Positions 1-10,768 are shown, counted from the stretch's first letter. The stretch is 64,000 nucleotides of DNA from Candidatus Nitrospira kreftii (GCA_014058405.1 CP047423.1:1426001-1490000); one strand, 5' to 3'. Notes: a model not told the origin generated them from the sequence alone. Numbers and translations: made by a program.

Positions 1-363
<363 letters not shown>

Positions 364-1929
364 CTACATCCTGACTCGTATCGAGGCATAAAAATAATCA
401 CTATCCTTGTTTCCACCACTGGGCATTTGGGCGATGATGGCGGGACTGTCGAAGTAGGATCCCTTGAACCAATGCACGTACCCGAAATCAAAGTCCAAGT
501 TTTGTCTCATAGTCCATATTGGAGCCCATTGTGCGCGAAGCTCTACATCGTGCCCTAAATAGCTTCCTGACCCTCCTGTGGAGTCTTGTACGAGGCCACC
601 CGAAAAAGCCGCGGTTGCTTCCGCCAGATACCAGAACCGTTGCTTGACTGTCAGGATCAAATTTTCGTTCGGTGTCAGGATCAGCCTCCAACCAGGAGAG
701 TTGATATTGGACCGAAAAAACGGTCCCCAAATTCCCGTGGGGTTCAAATCAAATCGCCGGGCACCGAACAGAGGGTCAAAGGTTCTACTCTCACTTCCTC
801 CCGGGGTTTGAGTGCCGCTGGCATAGGTATATTGAGCCAGAAACCGAGGTGCCCACGGCAAATTAAACGTGTACCCAACTTCAACGTTTGGGTTATAGGC
901 GAAATGATCGACAGTGCCTAGCTTTCCCGTCTGAACGGCCCCCTCGATTTCATAATCGAATTCATTGACCGCGGGAGCCTTGAAGAGGCGAGCGCCCAAC
1001 GTACTATAGGTACGGTGAAGATTCCTATTTTGAAGTTGTTGATCGTTTATCCCAAAGTAAAACACATTCACGTTGAACCAGGGAAAGTGTTCGCTCTCCG
1101 CGTAGGTCCCCCAGAACACACTTTTTGCAGTTTGCTCGTCCAGCCTCACATCATCCCGAATGACTGGTTCCACCAAGAAGGCCCTGAACCGCCAGGTTTT
1201 GCCTTGGCCAATTTGCCAATGGACTCCGTCGAAGGCATTCGTGGTATTTCGGAAATCATTTCTGGCGACATACCGGCGTTTCCCGAAATCCAACGTCATG
1301 CGACCGAAATGCAGGTCCGTTCGCAATCCACTGCCCAAAACATTGTTGAATGTCAATGATCCGACTAGCTGTAAGACGTCAAATTCGTTGACTGTCGTGA
1401 GATTCCTAAAATCCCCAGGATCATTGTTCAAAAAGGCCCGCGTATCCTGCCCTTCAAAGAGAAACCGGAAGGGACCATTGCCTCCCAATCCTACGCGCAG
1501 CCTGGATCGGAGAGCTACCTGGGCATCGGTTCCCCCGCCTCCTGCCACTTGATTCGCTCGCCAAGGATGATCGTACGACTCGAAACGGGTCCGGTTTTCG
1601 AACGCGAGATCCAGCCAGTCCGGCAGACGGAGCAACGACTTTTCATAATGAAGCCAATCGATCTCTTTCCGTTGATTGAGCACCGCATCGGCTGGTTCGA
1701 TCCAATTCTTGCCGGTTCGATCTGTGCTTTTGAAGTAGTCGTTGTCAGTGATCAAGTGTTTGTCATGCATGACTTTGAGCACCGGGTCTTCCGTGTTCTT
1801 AAACGTCCATTGTCCGTCTGTCTCAACGAGTTCACCGTATTCGACGGCCTTCGACGTGTTCGTTCCCATTGGCACGAGAAGAACGAGCAGCACACTTAGC
1901 AAGACCCACCATAACGATCGCTTCGACAT
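364..1929 (-). CDS. Outer-membrane beta-barrel porin, alginate-export (AlgE-like) family
   Basis: A 521-aa protein with an N-terminal signal peptide (KRSLWWVLLSVLLVLLVPMG) and, from about residue 105, alternating aromatic and charged strands typical of alginate-export-domain barrels (LAFENRTRFESYDHPW, LHFGRMTLDFGKRRYVARND, the FYASIRVRM C-terminus ending in an aromatic-rich strand). Such proteins act as outer-membrane channels for anionic solutes; real alginate transport is not implied. It lies between an HTH/PBP regulator (68-bp gap) and modA (12-bp gap), so it may be the outer-membrane gate for the oxyanion that ModA binds. That substrate assignment is inference. Family call is good, substrate unknown. 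Confidence 0.75.
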   Translation of the reverse strand: MSKRSLWWVLLSVLLVLLVPMGTNTSKAVEYGELVETDGQWTFKNTEDPVLKVMHDKHLITDNDYFKSTDRTGKNWIEPADAVLNQRKEIDWLHYEKSLLRLPDWLDLAFENRTRFESYDHPWRANQVAGGGGTDAQVALRSRLRVGLGGNGPFRFLFEGQDTRAFLNNDPGDFRNLTTVNEFDVLQLVGSLTFNNVLGSGLRTDLHFGRMTLDFGKRRYVARNDFRNTTNAFDGVHWQIGQGKTWRFRAFLVEPVIRDDVRLDEQTAKSVFWGTYAESEHFPWFNVNVFYFGINDQQLQNRNLHRTYSTLGARLFKAPAVNEFDYEIEGAVQTGKLGTVDHFAYNPNVEVGYTFNLPWAPRFLAQYTYASGTQTPGGSESRTFDPLFGARRFDLNPTGIWGPFFRSNINSPGWRLILTPNENLILTVKQRFWYLAEATAAFSGGLVQDSTGGSGSYLGHDVELRAQWAPIWTMRQNLDFDFGYVHWFKGSYFDSPAIIAQMPSGGNKDSDYFYASIRVRM

Positions 1930-1997
1930 CGATTCTTCGCTTAATTTCTTTATTCCGGTTGTTGTGAATGTTCGCTCTAAACCTGGCGAAAAAGGAG

Positions 1998-3182
1998 TTA
2001 GGCGGCTCGCAAGGCACGGACTTTCCCGGTTTCGCTGGTATCGTATCCCCCCAACGCTTCGATCTCGTTTCGAAACGGGCGACTGGCAAGTGTTTCAAAC
2101 AGCCGCGTCAGAGTGGAGTGGGACTTGAGATAGGCCTTCGGGACGACCATATCGTACCGAGCCGTTTGCAGTGGCACAAAATCAAGGTCGAAGTGTTGTG
2201 CCGCGGAACAAATCCCAATTCCGACGTCTGCTTGGCCAGTTGCAATCACCCTCGCGACGTCAAAATGCGTCAGTGCAATGTGGTCATATCCTTGAACGTG
2301 TTTCGCCGCGATTCCAGCTGCTTGTAATCGTTGATCGAGAAGGAGTCTCGCTCCAGAGCCTGCTTCGCGATTGACCAGTCTCACAGTCGGTTCAGCAAGA
2401 TCGGCCGCGGTGCGAATCGATAGGGGATTGCCTGGGCGAACGAGGAGTCCTTCCTCCCAAGTCGCGAACGTCACGACTTCGTAACCGGATCCTTTCAGCG
2501 ACCGCCTGAGGAACGGCATGTTGGACTCACCACTCTTTGGATCGAATAGGTGCATACCGGCGACATGGACTTCACCCCGCTGCAAAGCCTCGAGCGCGGT
2601 CATGCTTCCCATGGTCCAGCCTACGACAGACGTCTGATCTTTCTGTCGCCGCATGTGCTCCCCAAGGAGAAAAATAGCGGGATCACAGCCGGCCACGGAG
2701 ATTTCCTGGTGGATTGCCTCACGTTCGCGTGAGAGCTTCACGCGGACAGTGGCGCCAGGCAACTTGCCGGCGCCGTCAGTGAGATACCCGTCGGCAGGGA
2801 CGGCAAAGGAGAATTGGTCGCCCAACTCGCTGACAGGCCGCACCACGGTTCGTTTGCCGATGGTTGTGACCTTGACGCGGATCGGATGAGTCCGTGTCTT
2901 TTCTTGAGGGGAGAGATGGCCGATCAGCGTGCCTTGAATAATCTCTTCTGACGGAACAAGACTGAACAGATCTTCCACGCGGCAGGCCAGCACTGAAGCC
3001 AGCCGAAGAGCAACGGCGGTCGTCGGCAAGTACAAATTCGACTCAATAGACGAGACAGCCTGTCGGGTAATGCCTGCACGACCGGCGAGTTCTCCCTGCG
3101 AAAATCCCCTTTGCGTACGCAAAACTTTGAGGTGATTCGAAAACTGCGGAGAAATGACATCACGCTCTGTAGAAAATTTCAT
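1998..3182 (-). CDS. XRE-type HTH regulator fused to a periplasmic-binding-protein-like ligand domain
   Basis: A 394-aa protein. Residues about 10-70 form an XRE-type helix-turn-helix (LKVLRTQRGFSQGELAGRAG, ITRQAVSSIESNLYLPT). The rest resembles the PBP_like domain found in molybdate-responsive regulators, with segments such as GSMTALEALQRGEVHVAGMH and GQADVGIG. I chose the ATG at 3182; a TTG at 3197 would add five residues but lies inside the upstream palindrome. The protein probably senses an oxyanion or related small ligand and controls its own operon with the porin and modA. A 28-bp palindrome at 3197-3224 is the obvious operator. Ligand identity is inferred from the neighbouring modA. 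Confidence 0.8.
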   Translation of the reverse strand: MKFSTERDVISPQFSNHLKVLRTQRGFSQGELAGRAGITRQAVSSIESNLYLPTTAVALRLASVLACRVEDLFSLVPSEEIIQGTLIGHLSPQEKTRTHPIRVKVTTIGKRTVVRPVSELGDQFSFAVPADGYLTDGAGKLPGATVRVKLSREREAIHQEISVAGCDPAIFLLGEHMRRQKDQTSVVGWTMGSMTALEALQRGEVHVAGMHLFDPKSGESNMPFLRRSLKGSGYEVVTFATWEEGLLVRPGNPLSIRTAADLAEPTVRLVNREAGSGARLLLDQRLQAAGIAAKHVQGYDHIALTHFDVARVIATGQADVGIGICSAAQHFDLDFVPLQTARYDMVVPKAYLKSHSTLTRLFETLASRPFRNEIEALGGYDTSETGKVRALRAA

Positions 3183-3196
3183 AAGCGTTGATAGCA

Positions 3197-3224
3197 ATAA
3201 TACAGGACATATGTCAAGTATTAT
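3197..3224. promoter_or_regulatory. 28-bp palindromic operator upstream of the HTH/PBP regulator
   Basis: Two 14-base half-sites meet at a central GACATATGTC; the left half and the reverse complement of the right half agree at 12 of 14 positions, with outer arms ATAATAC and GTATTAT. It ends 15 bp upstream of the regulator ATG. Its minus-strand face contains TTGACA, so a bound protein could block a promoter. This is the form expected of a dimeric XRE-type repressor site; autoregulation is inference. Confidence 0.6.
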
Positions 3225-3358
3225 GGCATCTTGTTGGTACGTTCATTAGGCAATCGATCAAGGCAGTCCGGGGGCCCTGCGTTCCGCTGGCACCTCTCGA
3301 CCCGACGTTGCTTTCTCCGCCGTTCTGGCTCAGAGTTGAACATCACTGGTGCAATCAC

Positions 3359-4318
3359 GTGACTACCATTCTAAGAATGTGCCTCTGCCTGGGGCTTTCG
3401 TTGGTATTTCTCGCGACGACGGCCCAAAGCGATTCTCCGACCATTCACTCGCTTGAGGATTTTCCCGGTACGAAACTCATCTACGTCTCCGATTATTTAT
3501 CCTTCATCGGACAGGATCACCAAGGGTATGTCGCCTTTGCGCTCGATAGCAGTCGTGGGCGAGATGGGAACTCGTATCAAGCCGAACACCTTGTCCTGCT
3601 GCATGATGAAAAACAGGGCTGGGTGGAGCTCGAGGGGAACGGGCGGTACGACAATACCGGTAAGGAGATCAAGACCATTCCGCAGTCGCCGTCCTTTCGA
3701 TTTGCCGGCATGCCATACACCGGTATGGCGATTGTGAGCGAAAGTAATCGGCTGTCGTTGAAGATTCCGCCAATCGTACGACGAACCCGCACACGGCATG
3801 ACGGCTCCGTGGTCTCCATGGGGACGGCTCAAGCGGTCTTGACCTGGAACGGCCGAACGATCTCGGGGCGGGTGATCTATGAATCCTTCATGATGCCGAA
3901 CGTCAACCGGCTGACTCACACCTACTGGGACATGTGGAATGAATATCAAGGTTTTTATCTGAAGATGGGCGTAGAGAGTGATCTCTATCTCCATAGCCAG
4001 AAAAGTGAACGCCTCGCGCCGTTGATGGGTTTTCGTGATGGATTTATGACGTTGAATAACCAGACCGACGTGATGAAGGACATGCAGGTAGAGGTGCTTG
4101 GCCGCGAGTTAGCCTGGGGCTTTTATAAATGGCCGACCTCCTGGCGAATAACTTGGACAGGGCCCAAAGGACCGGCTGTATTGATCCTTACACAAGTCAG
4201 TAGGACCAACATCGGGAACTGGGCGATCGGAGGTTTCTCGATGGCGGTCGTGACCGGTGAACTTGAGTACGGGGGTGGGAAGTTACCAGTTTATGGGCTC
4301 GTAGAATTGATCATGTAG
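3359..4318 (+). CDS. Secreted protein of unknown function
   Basis: About 319 aa from a GTG at 3359; an ATG at 3377 is an alternative, and neither has a strong Shine-Dalgarno. The N-terminus LRMCLCLGLSLVFLATTAQS is a signal peptide, so the protein should be exported. The mature part is rich in beta-prone, aromatic stretches (YIYVSD-like, YWDMWNEYQGFYLKMG, WGFYKWPTSWRITW). I do not recognise the family; a lipocalin or CrtC/AttH-like beta fold is possible but not shown. It is transcribed away from the mod-type operon across a shared intergenic region holding the 28-bp palindrome, so it might share that regulation. It converges on a YdjM-like gene 12 bp away. Confidence 0.6.
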   Translation: MTTILRMCLCLGLSLVFLATTAQSDSPTIHSLEDFPGTKLIYVSDYLSFIGQDHQGYVAFALDSSRGRDGNSYQAEHLVLLHDEKQGWVELEGNGRYDNTGKEIKTIPQSPSFRFAGMPYTGMAIVSESNRLSLKIPPIVRRTRTRHDGSVVSMGTAQAVLTWNGRTISGRVIYESFMMPNVNRLTHTYWDMWNEYQGFYLKMGVESDLYLHSQKSERLAPLMGFRDGFMTLNNQTDVMKDMQVEVLGRELAWGFYKWPTSWRITWTGPKGPAVLILTQVSRTNIGNWAIGGFSMAVVTGELEYGGGKLPVYGLVELIM

Positions 4319-4329
4319 GAGCCTATTCA

Positions 4330-4923
4330 TCAGCCTTTTCTTGGTTCACCTGGGTGCTCTGGTCGGTGACCGTTTCGGGATAGTCTCCAGAGTCGTATCA
4401 GGTGAAACCCTTGCAGAATGCTGACTATCACAATAGTCGGGAGCCAAATCCATGTGGCTTCGCTGGACAGAATCCGGAATGCTTCTCCAGTAAAAAAATC
4501 CCCAATCCCGATGGGAGAGACAGCGACCGGACGATACGTGAAGAAGTACCGGCTTGTCTCGAATGGCGAGAAAAAGGCGACCCCTAGACCCCCATCGGTC
4601 ATGGCGTCCAGCACACCATGCGAAGCGGTGCAGCAGAAGAAATAGATACATAACATTGTCTTTGCAGAGGTCGATGTCCGCCAGTACCAGAACCTCACGA
4701 GAGTGGCGCTCAGGAGGCACGCGAAGAAGAGAGAATGGGTCAAGCCTCGGTGTCCCCAGAGATCGCCATATCGAATGCCGAAGGAAAAGCCGATGACGTC
4801 GAGATCCGGGACAATCGAGCAGGCCATGCCAAGAAGCACGACCTGCCAGGTCATGACCGGATGATGGGAAGCCTTTCCGAATGCCAGGGCAACAAACGCG
4901 TGGGAAAATGCCGATGCCATCAA
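4330..4923 (-). CDS. YdjM-like inner-membrane metal-dependent hydrolase family protein (DUF457)
   Basis: A 197-aa polytopic membrane protein with about four to five hydrophobic helices. It carries the family signature: an N-terminal SHAFVALAFGK with an early His, the acidic VPDLDVIGF loop, and HRGLTHSLF, which together are proposed metal ligands, plus a later SHGVLDAMTDGG. Related proteins (YdjM in Escherichia coli, LexA-regulated) are annotated as putative membrane-bound hydrolases, but their substrate is not established. Two ATG codons are adjacent (4923 and 4920). It lies upstream of trmL on the opposite side of a convergent junction and has no obvious operon partner. Confidence 0.75.
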   Translation of the reverse strand: MMASAFSHAFVALAFGKASHHPVMTWQVVLLGMACSIVPDLDVIGFSFGIRYGDLWGHRGLTHSLFFACLLSATLVRFWYWRTSTSAKTMLCIYFFCCTASHGVLDAMTDGGLGVAFFSPFETSRYFFTYRPVAVSPIGIGDFFTGEAFRILSSEATWIWLPTIVIVSILQGFHLIRLWRLSRNGHRPEHPGEPRKG

Positions 4924-4949
4924 GAAGCCTGTCGCACCATGATCAACCG

Positions 4950-5432
4950 TTACAACCCGTTCTTAAATCCGACTTGCCGCCACGCCTCGTACACGACTAC
5001 CGCAACGGCATTCGAAAGATTGAGGCTGCGGCTCTCAGGGAGCATCGGCACACGGATGCGTCGTTCCTCGGCAAACGATTCAAGCAGTGTGGTCGGCAGG
5101 CCGCGTGTTTCAGGACCAAACAGAAATGCATCCTTCTCGGCATAGGCGACACAATCGTACCGTTGTGTATTGCGCGTTGAGACGGCAAACAGGCGGCGAG
5201 CTTTGAAGTGTTCCGCGCATTCAGTCCAACTACTGTAGACAGTGAGTGTGGCAAACTCGTGGTAGTCCAGCCCCGCGCGCAGCAGTTGTTTGTCGTCCAG
5301 AGAGAATCCTAACGGTTTTACGAGGTGTAGCCTGACGCCACTGTTGGCGCAGAGGCGGATAATATTGCCGGTGTTGGGTGGAATCTCGGGCTGATAGAGA
5401 ATGACGTCGAACATGCCACGGAAGTGTAGCAT
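4950..5432 (-). CDS. trmL: tRNA (cytidine(34)-2'-O)-methyltransferase
   Basis: A 160-aa SPOUT-class methyltransferase that methylates the ribose of the wobble base of leucine tRNAs using S-adenosylmethionine. The family pattern is clear: FDVILYQPEIPPNTGNIIRL at the start, LFGPETRGLP in the middle, and IRVPMLPESRSLNLSNAVAV at the knot-forming C-terminus. Length matches E. coli TrmL (157 aa). I placed the start at 5432 because GGAGAG stands 6 bases upstream of that ATG on the minus strand; the internal ATG at 5414 lacks such a site. It is divergent from the sigma-54 activator that follows. Confidence 0.92.
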   Translation of the reverse strand: MLHFRGMFDVILYQPEIPPNTGNIIRLCANSGVRLHLVKPLGFSLDDKQLLRAGLDYHEFATLTVYSSWTECAEHFKARRLFAVSTRNTQRYDCVAYAEKDAFLFGPETRGLPTTLLESFAEERRIRVPMLPESRSLNLSNAVAVVVYEAWRQVGFKNGL

Positions 5433-5521
5433 GGTCAGCTCTCCTCTCACGAGATAGGATTGCTGACCAGGGGAGCGTGCCTCTTGAAACTGCCGCTGAT
5501 CCCGCCTCATACTTCTGCCAA

Positions 5522-7471
<1,950 letters not shown>

Positions 7472-7534
7472 TGCCAATTCTCACCGATCACTGATTTCCC
7501 GCATCGTTCTTTGCGAAATATCGTAAATACTTTA

Positions 7535-7561
7535 TGAGATCTCACGACTCGTGAAATCTCA
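7535..7561. promoter_or_regulatory. Dyad upstream of a -24/-12 promoter: probable activator-binding site (UAS)
   Basis: Two 13-base arms, TGAGATCTCACGA and TCGTGAAATCTCA, separated by one base and matching at 12 of 13 positions. It lies 64 bp after the sigma-54 activator stop and about 70-100 bp upstream of the -24/-12 element, the usual place for an enhancer site. Further GAAAT and CTCATGAAAT motifs flank it, hinting at more than one bound dimer. Confidence 0.6.
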
Positions 7562-7631
7562 TGAAATAGCTTCTTGCTCTCTCCAGTTCCTAACTACTTG
7601 AAAACTAGCCGTGTGGGTCGATTTTCAGGCG

Positions 7632-7647
7632 TGGCATCAATGCTGCT
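7632..7647 (+). promoter_or_regulatory. Sigma-54 (-24/-12) promoter
   Basis: TGGCATCAATGCTGCT matches the consensus TGGCAC-N5-TTGCW at the invariant bases: GG at 7633-7634 and GC at 7645-7646 with exactly 10 bases between. The predicted start of transcription near 7658 gives a short leader before the ribosome site at 7683. It heads the orf144-osmC pair. Confidence 0.7.
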
Positions 7648-7694
7648 TTAGTGCCTGTGCATCAGCAGAGTGAATGAACAGAAAGAGGTGGACG

Positions 7695-8129
7695 ATGACG
7701 ACGAATCGAGATCTTGGCTGGTGGTACTGGTTCATGACGGTGGGATTACTCGGCCCTGGTCTCCTGGGATGGACGGCGGGGCTGTATTTGGCGATGGTGT
7801 TGTGCGCTGTTCAGATCATCCATGTGAGTTGGCTGACTCAAAACGTCACGTCCTTCCCAGTGCAGGTACGGCTTGCCTATTTGGGACTGTTGCTTGCCGG
7901 ATTGTGGGAGCCACTGCAATGGATTCACTGGGTACAACTGATCGGAACGAGTGCCAGGGTCGTCGTTGGGTATTGTTTTCTGGCGCGGGTGTTGTCCTTG
8001 GCATCCTGGAATCGAAGGCTTCCACTATCGTGGGATCTCGTCGCGCGCACATTGTTTTCGCGTCAGACCGTCATACCACCCTGCGGTGAGGTGTTTCAGC
8101 GATGGTGGCTCGAACGGGTGCTTGGATGA
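7695..8129 (+). CDS. Small integral membrane protein of unknown function
   Basis: 144 aa from the ATG at 7695, chosen because AGAGGTGG stands just upstream; an ATG at 7674 would add seven residues. Two to four hydrophobic helices are evident (WYWFMTVGLLGPGLLGWTAG, LYLAMVLCAVQIIHVSW, VRLAYLGLLLAGLWEP), followed by a more basic C-terminal tail. No family is recognised. It is the first gene after the -24/-12 promoter and dyad, so it is the most direct target of the adjacent activator. A GC-rich hairpin with a T-run follows its stop, so read-through into osmC may be partial. Trp-rich helices suggest a membrane sensor or accessory rather than a transporter, which is a guess. Confidence 0.7.
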   Translation: MTTNRDLGWWYWFMTVGLLGPGLLGWTAGLYLAMVLCAVQIIHVSWLTQNVTSFPVQVRLAYLGLLLAGLWEPLQWIHWVQLIGTSARVVVGYCFLARVLSLASWNRRLPLSWDLVARTLFSRQTVIPPCGEVFQRWWLERVLG

Positions 8130-8144
8130 ACTGGGAATTGATAT

Positions 8145-8169
8145 GCCGGAGTGCCGACCGGCTTTTCTT
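8145..8169 (+). terminator. Hairpin with T-run between orf144 and osmC
   Basis: Stem GCCGG (8145-8149) pairs with CCGGC (8158-8162) around an 8-base loop and is followed by TTTTCTTT. It lies 15 bp after the membrane-protein stop and 47 bp before the OsmC start. It may act as an attenuator lowering osmC relative to the first gene. Confidence 0.45.
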
Positions 8170-8215
8170 TCGGCAATATGTCATTCACCAATGCAAGCAA
8201 GAAGGAGGAGCACTG

Positions 8216-8776
8216 ATGTCAGAGGCTACGATGAGCGGAGTCATGAATGGAGTCGATGTGGAGCGGTTGGGTCAAACGATTCAAGCCGTGCAGAAGGATC
8301 CAGGGTTGGCCAGGTCACAGTTCCGAGCCGTCAATCGCTGGATCAGTGGTGGCCACAATCGTTCAACGATCAAAGGATTCTATGGCGCAGGCCAGGAAGA
8401 TACGACGCGGACAAAGCCGTTCGAGCTGGATGCCGATGAGCCTCACGTGCTGCTCGGGAAGGATCAGGGCGCGAATCCGGTGGAGTTTGTGCTCCACGCG
8501 CTGGCCGCTTGTTTGACCACCTCGCTGGTCTACCACGCGGCGGCGCGGGGGATTAGGCTTGAGTCCGTAGAGTCGCAGTTGGAGGGGGACCTTGATCTGC
8601 AGGGTTTTCTGGGTCTCTCCGACCAGGTCCGTCGAGGGTATAAGGAGATTCGCGTCAAGTTCAAGGTGAAGTCCGATGCGTCATCTGAGCAATTGAAGGA
8701 GCTGACGAAATTCTCGCCGGTCTACGACATCGTGTCGAATCCGGTTCCGGTGTCGATCCAGATTGAACGGAAATAG
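8216..8776 (+). CDS. OsmC/Ohr family thiol peroxidase-like protein
   Basis: 186 aa, start fixed by AAGGAGGAG just upstream of the ATG at 8216. The central part follows the OsmC pattern: HVLLGKDQGANPVEFVLHAL, then AACLTTSLVYHAAARG carrying the first family cysteine region, and LDLQGFLGL. In Ohr/OsmC enzymes two cysteines reduce organic hydroperoxides. Here I see only the Cys in AACLTTS and no matching second Cys later in the protein, so classical two-cysteine peroxidase chemistry is doubtful and it may belong to the YhfA-like branch. It shares the sigma-54 promoter region with orf144, which points to a stress or redox response. Confidence 0.85.
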   Translation: MSEATMSGVMNGVDVERLGQTIQAVQKDPGLARSQFRAVNRWISGGHNRSTIKGFYGAGQEDTTRTKPFELDADEPHVLLGKDQGANPVEFVLHALAACLTTSLVYHAAARGIRLESVESQLEGDLDLQGFLGLSDQVRRGYKEIRVKFKVKSDASSEQLKELTKFSPVYDIVSNPVPVSIQIERK

Positions 8777-8783
8777 GAGAAGA

Positions 8784-8813
8784 GGCCTGGGTGGAGTGTG
8801 TGCCACCCAGGCC
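8784..8813 (+). terminator. Strong hairpin after osmC
   Basis: GGCCTGGGTGG (8784-8794) pairs perfectly with CCACCCAGGCC (8803-8813) around an 8-base loop, 8 bp after the stop codon. There is no clear T-run, only ATTCTCT, so termination may need help or the hairpin may protect the 3' end. Confidence 0.55.
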
Positions 8814-8917
8814 ATTCTCTAAAACAGAGCTCGGGTGACTAACTCAGAGATGTGGACAATCAAGATCCTCCCCCTGAGTGGAGTCTTCGTTGAACCCCAT
8901 CCCAACCTGATCAGGAC

Positions 8918-10768
8918 GTGCGTTCCATTTTACGATCCAAGGCTTCTTGGTATAGTGATCCACAATCAGTGGATCAGCCAACGAGTGGGAACCAACCCTT
9001 GAAGTCTGAGAAGCAGACCATCTTTGAGTCGTTCCGGTCCTATCCTGGGGCAGGTTGTTTCGTGCTGTTGCTTGTATTGTTGCGTGCGACAGGGATACCC
9101 TCATTCGCCGATGCTTCGGTTGCTCTCTCGGTCGAAAAAGTGGCTGAGGAAGCCAAAGCCACCTGGGACAGTGGAGCCGTGATTGCTGCGCTCGAGCTGC
9201 TCGATCAGGGTATTCAGGACCATCCTCATGCGCCTGCGCTGCAGAAATTGCGAGGGGATATCCTCTCCACGTTTCGAGACCCACAGGAGGCGGTACAAGC
9301 GTACGATCGGGCTCTTGCAGCTGAACCTACGCTGCTCGATGCGCACTGGGCGAAATGGGGGGTGTTGGTGCGGTGGGGACGAGAGGGCGAGGCAATCTTG
9401 GAGTTGCGGAGCATTGCCCAGATTGAGGCGAACAATCCACTCATCCATTGGCGACTGGCGCTCGAGCTACGAAAGCTTGATCGCTTGGAAGAATCACTGG
9501 AATCTTACAAACGAGCGGTGAGACTGATGCCTGAGTTACTTGGTTGGCGGTTGGCGCTCGCTCGTGCCCGATTTGACGTGCTGGATTATGCAGGCGCGGA
9601 CGCCGACCTGCAGCATGTGCTGCAGCATTTGGCACCAGGTTCTCCGCTGGAGCTTCCGGCCAAGAACCAACTTGCGCAACTCTATGAGTCGATGGATCGG
9701 GGGCGACGTTTCAAGCCAGTGCTAACGCCTGAGGCCACGGCGGATCAGTTGAAAGAATGGGCCTCTCTTCGGTCGGATGCATGGAAGCTATTCGAAGCCG
9801 GCCGCTACCAGGAGGTCGAACCGGTGTATCGCAAGTTGTTGGCACTCAATCCCAGCGATCCCGTTGCCACCCAACAGCTCGGACTCACCCTCATGCAATT
9901 GAACCGGTGTGAAGAGGCGATAGACGTGTTCGGCAACATGTCGAACCTCAACCCGAAAGAAGAAGATTTCGCGGATACGACCTATCGGATGGGCCAGTGC
10001 TACGCCGAGTTGGAGCGGTGGGAAGATGCCTTTGTTCACTTCCAGATTCTGTATGACGCGGCCGTTGAATTTGAAGAGGCCAACAAGGGGATTGCTTTTC
10101 CAGCCGGAACTCGTGTGTTGGCGAAGGACAAGATTGCGCGTTGGCTGGACAAAGTAAAGCCCCACGTTCCTGAACTGGTGAAACTGAAAGAAGCAGAGGC
10201 GAAAAGGGAGAAGGAAGTGAACGCGCGTGCTCTCGCTCGAACAGAAGACGCGCTCCTTGCAAAGGCGATTGAAAAGGCGAAGCCACAGAGGACGCTGGAT
10301 GCCGGTGTGGCGATCGCCGGGCGGGACGCGGATTTTAGCTGGTTTCGGTATGTGATTCCGGCCGGCAAAGTACTACGTGACGACTTTCCGACCGGCGCCC
10401 ACGAATTCATCCCATTGAATCCGAGCGACACGTTTCCGAGCACTCAGTCTGAAATTTATTTGGTCTTTAAGCTGGTATCGGATTCATTCGAGGCCGTGCC
10501 GCTGACCGCACGATGTGTTCCGGAAACTCGCGAGATGACTGAAGATCCACAAACAACCGTTCAAGATCGCGTCATGACCGCCATGAACGATCGCTCTGGT
10601 TATTTTCTCCTCACCCTTCCAAAAACCGGCTGGACACCCGGCTTCTACCGCTGCGGCTTGTTTGCTGGAGAGCAGACTTCGGCTTACTCGTATGTGGATG
10701 AGGTGAGGTTTAGGATTGTCGAACCTACCACTGTCAGGAGTCATGATCTGGACAGAGCTGCGCACTAA
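8918..10768 (+). CDS. Exported TPR-repeat protein with an unassigned C-terminal domain
   Basis: 616 aa from a GTG at 8918; a TTG near 8999 would place the hydrophobic segment (CFVLLLVLLRATGIPSFADA) as a normal signal peptide, so the start is uncertain. Repeats typical of TPR helices follow from about residue 75 to 380 (for example DPQEAVQAYDRALAAEPTLL, LDRLEESLESYKRAVRLMPE, GRYQEVEPVYRKLLALNPSD). A basic, Lys/Glu-rich helix precedes a C-terminal beta-rich region (SEIYLVFKLVSDSFEAVPLT) ending near FRIVEP that I cannot assign. Likely a periplasmic scaffold. It follows the osmC hairpin and has its own long leader. Confidence 0.75.
   Translation: MRSILRSKASWYSDPQSVDQPTSGNQPLKSEKQTIFESFRSYPGAGCFVLLLVLLRATGIPSFADASVALSVEKVAEEAKATWDSGAVIAALELLDQGIQDHPHAPALQKLRGDILSTFRDPQEAVQAYDRALAAEPTLLDAHWAKWGVLVRWGREGEAILELRSIAQIEANNPLIHWRLALELRKLDRLEESLESYKRAVRLMPELLGWRLALARARFDVLDYAGADADLQHVLQHLAPGSPLELPAKNQLAQLYESMDRGRRFKPVLTPEATADQLKEWASLRSDAWKLFEAGRYQEVEPVYRKLLALNPSDPVATQQLGLTLMQLNRCEEAIDVFGNMSNLNPKEEDFADTTYRMGQCYAELERWEDAFVHFQILYDAAVEFEEANKGIAFPAGTRVLAKDKIARWLDKVKPHVPELVKLKEAEAKREKEVNARALARTEDALLAKAIEKAKPQRTLDAGVAIAGRDADFSWFRYVIPAGKVLRDDFPTGAHEFIPLNPSDTFPSTQSEIYLVFKLVSDSFEAVPLTARCVPETREMTEDPQTTVQDRVMTAMNDRSGYFLLTLPKTGWTPGFYRCGLFAGEQTSAYSYVDEVRFRIVEPTTVRSHDLDRAAH

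Noticed and set aside
364-1929. True alginate exporter
   Set aside because: No alginate synthesis genes are nearby and the neighbour is ModA; only the barrel family is supported.
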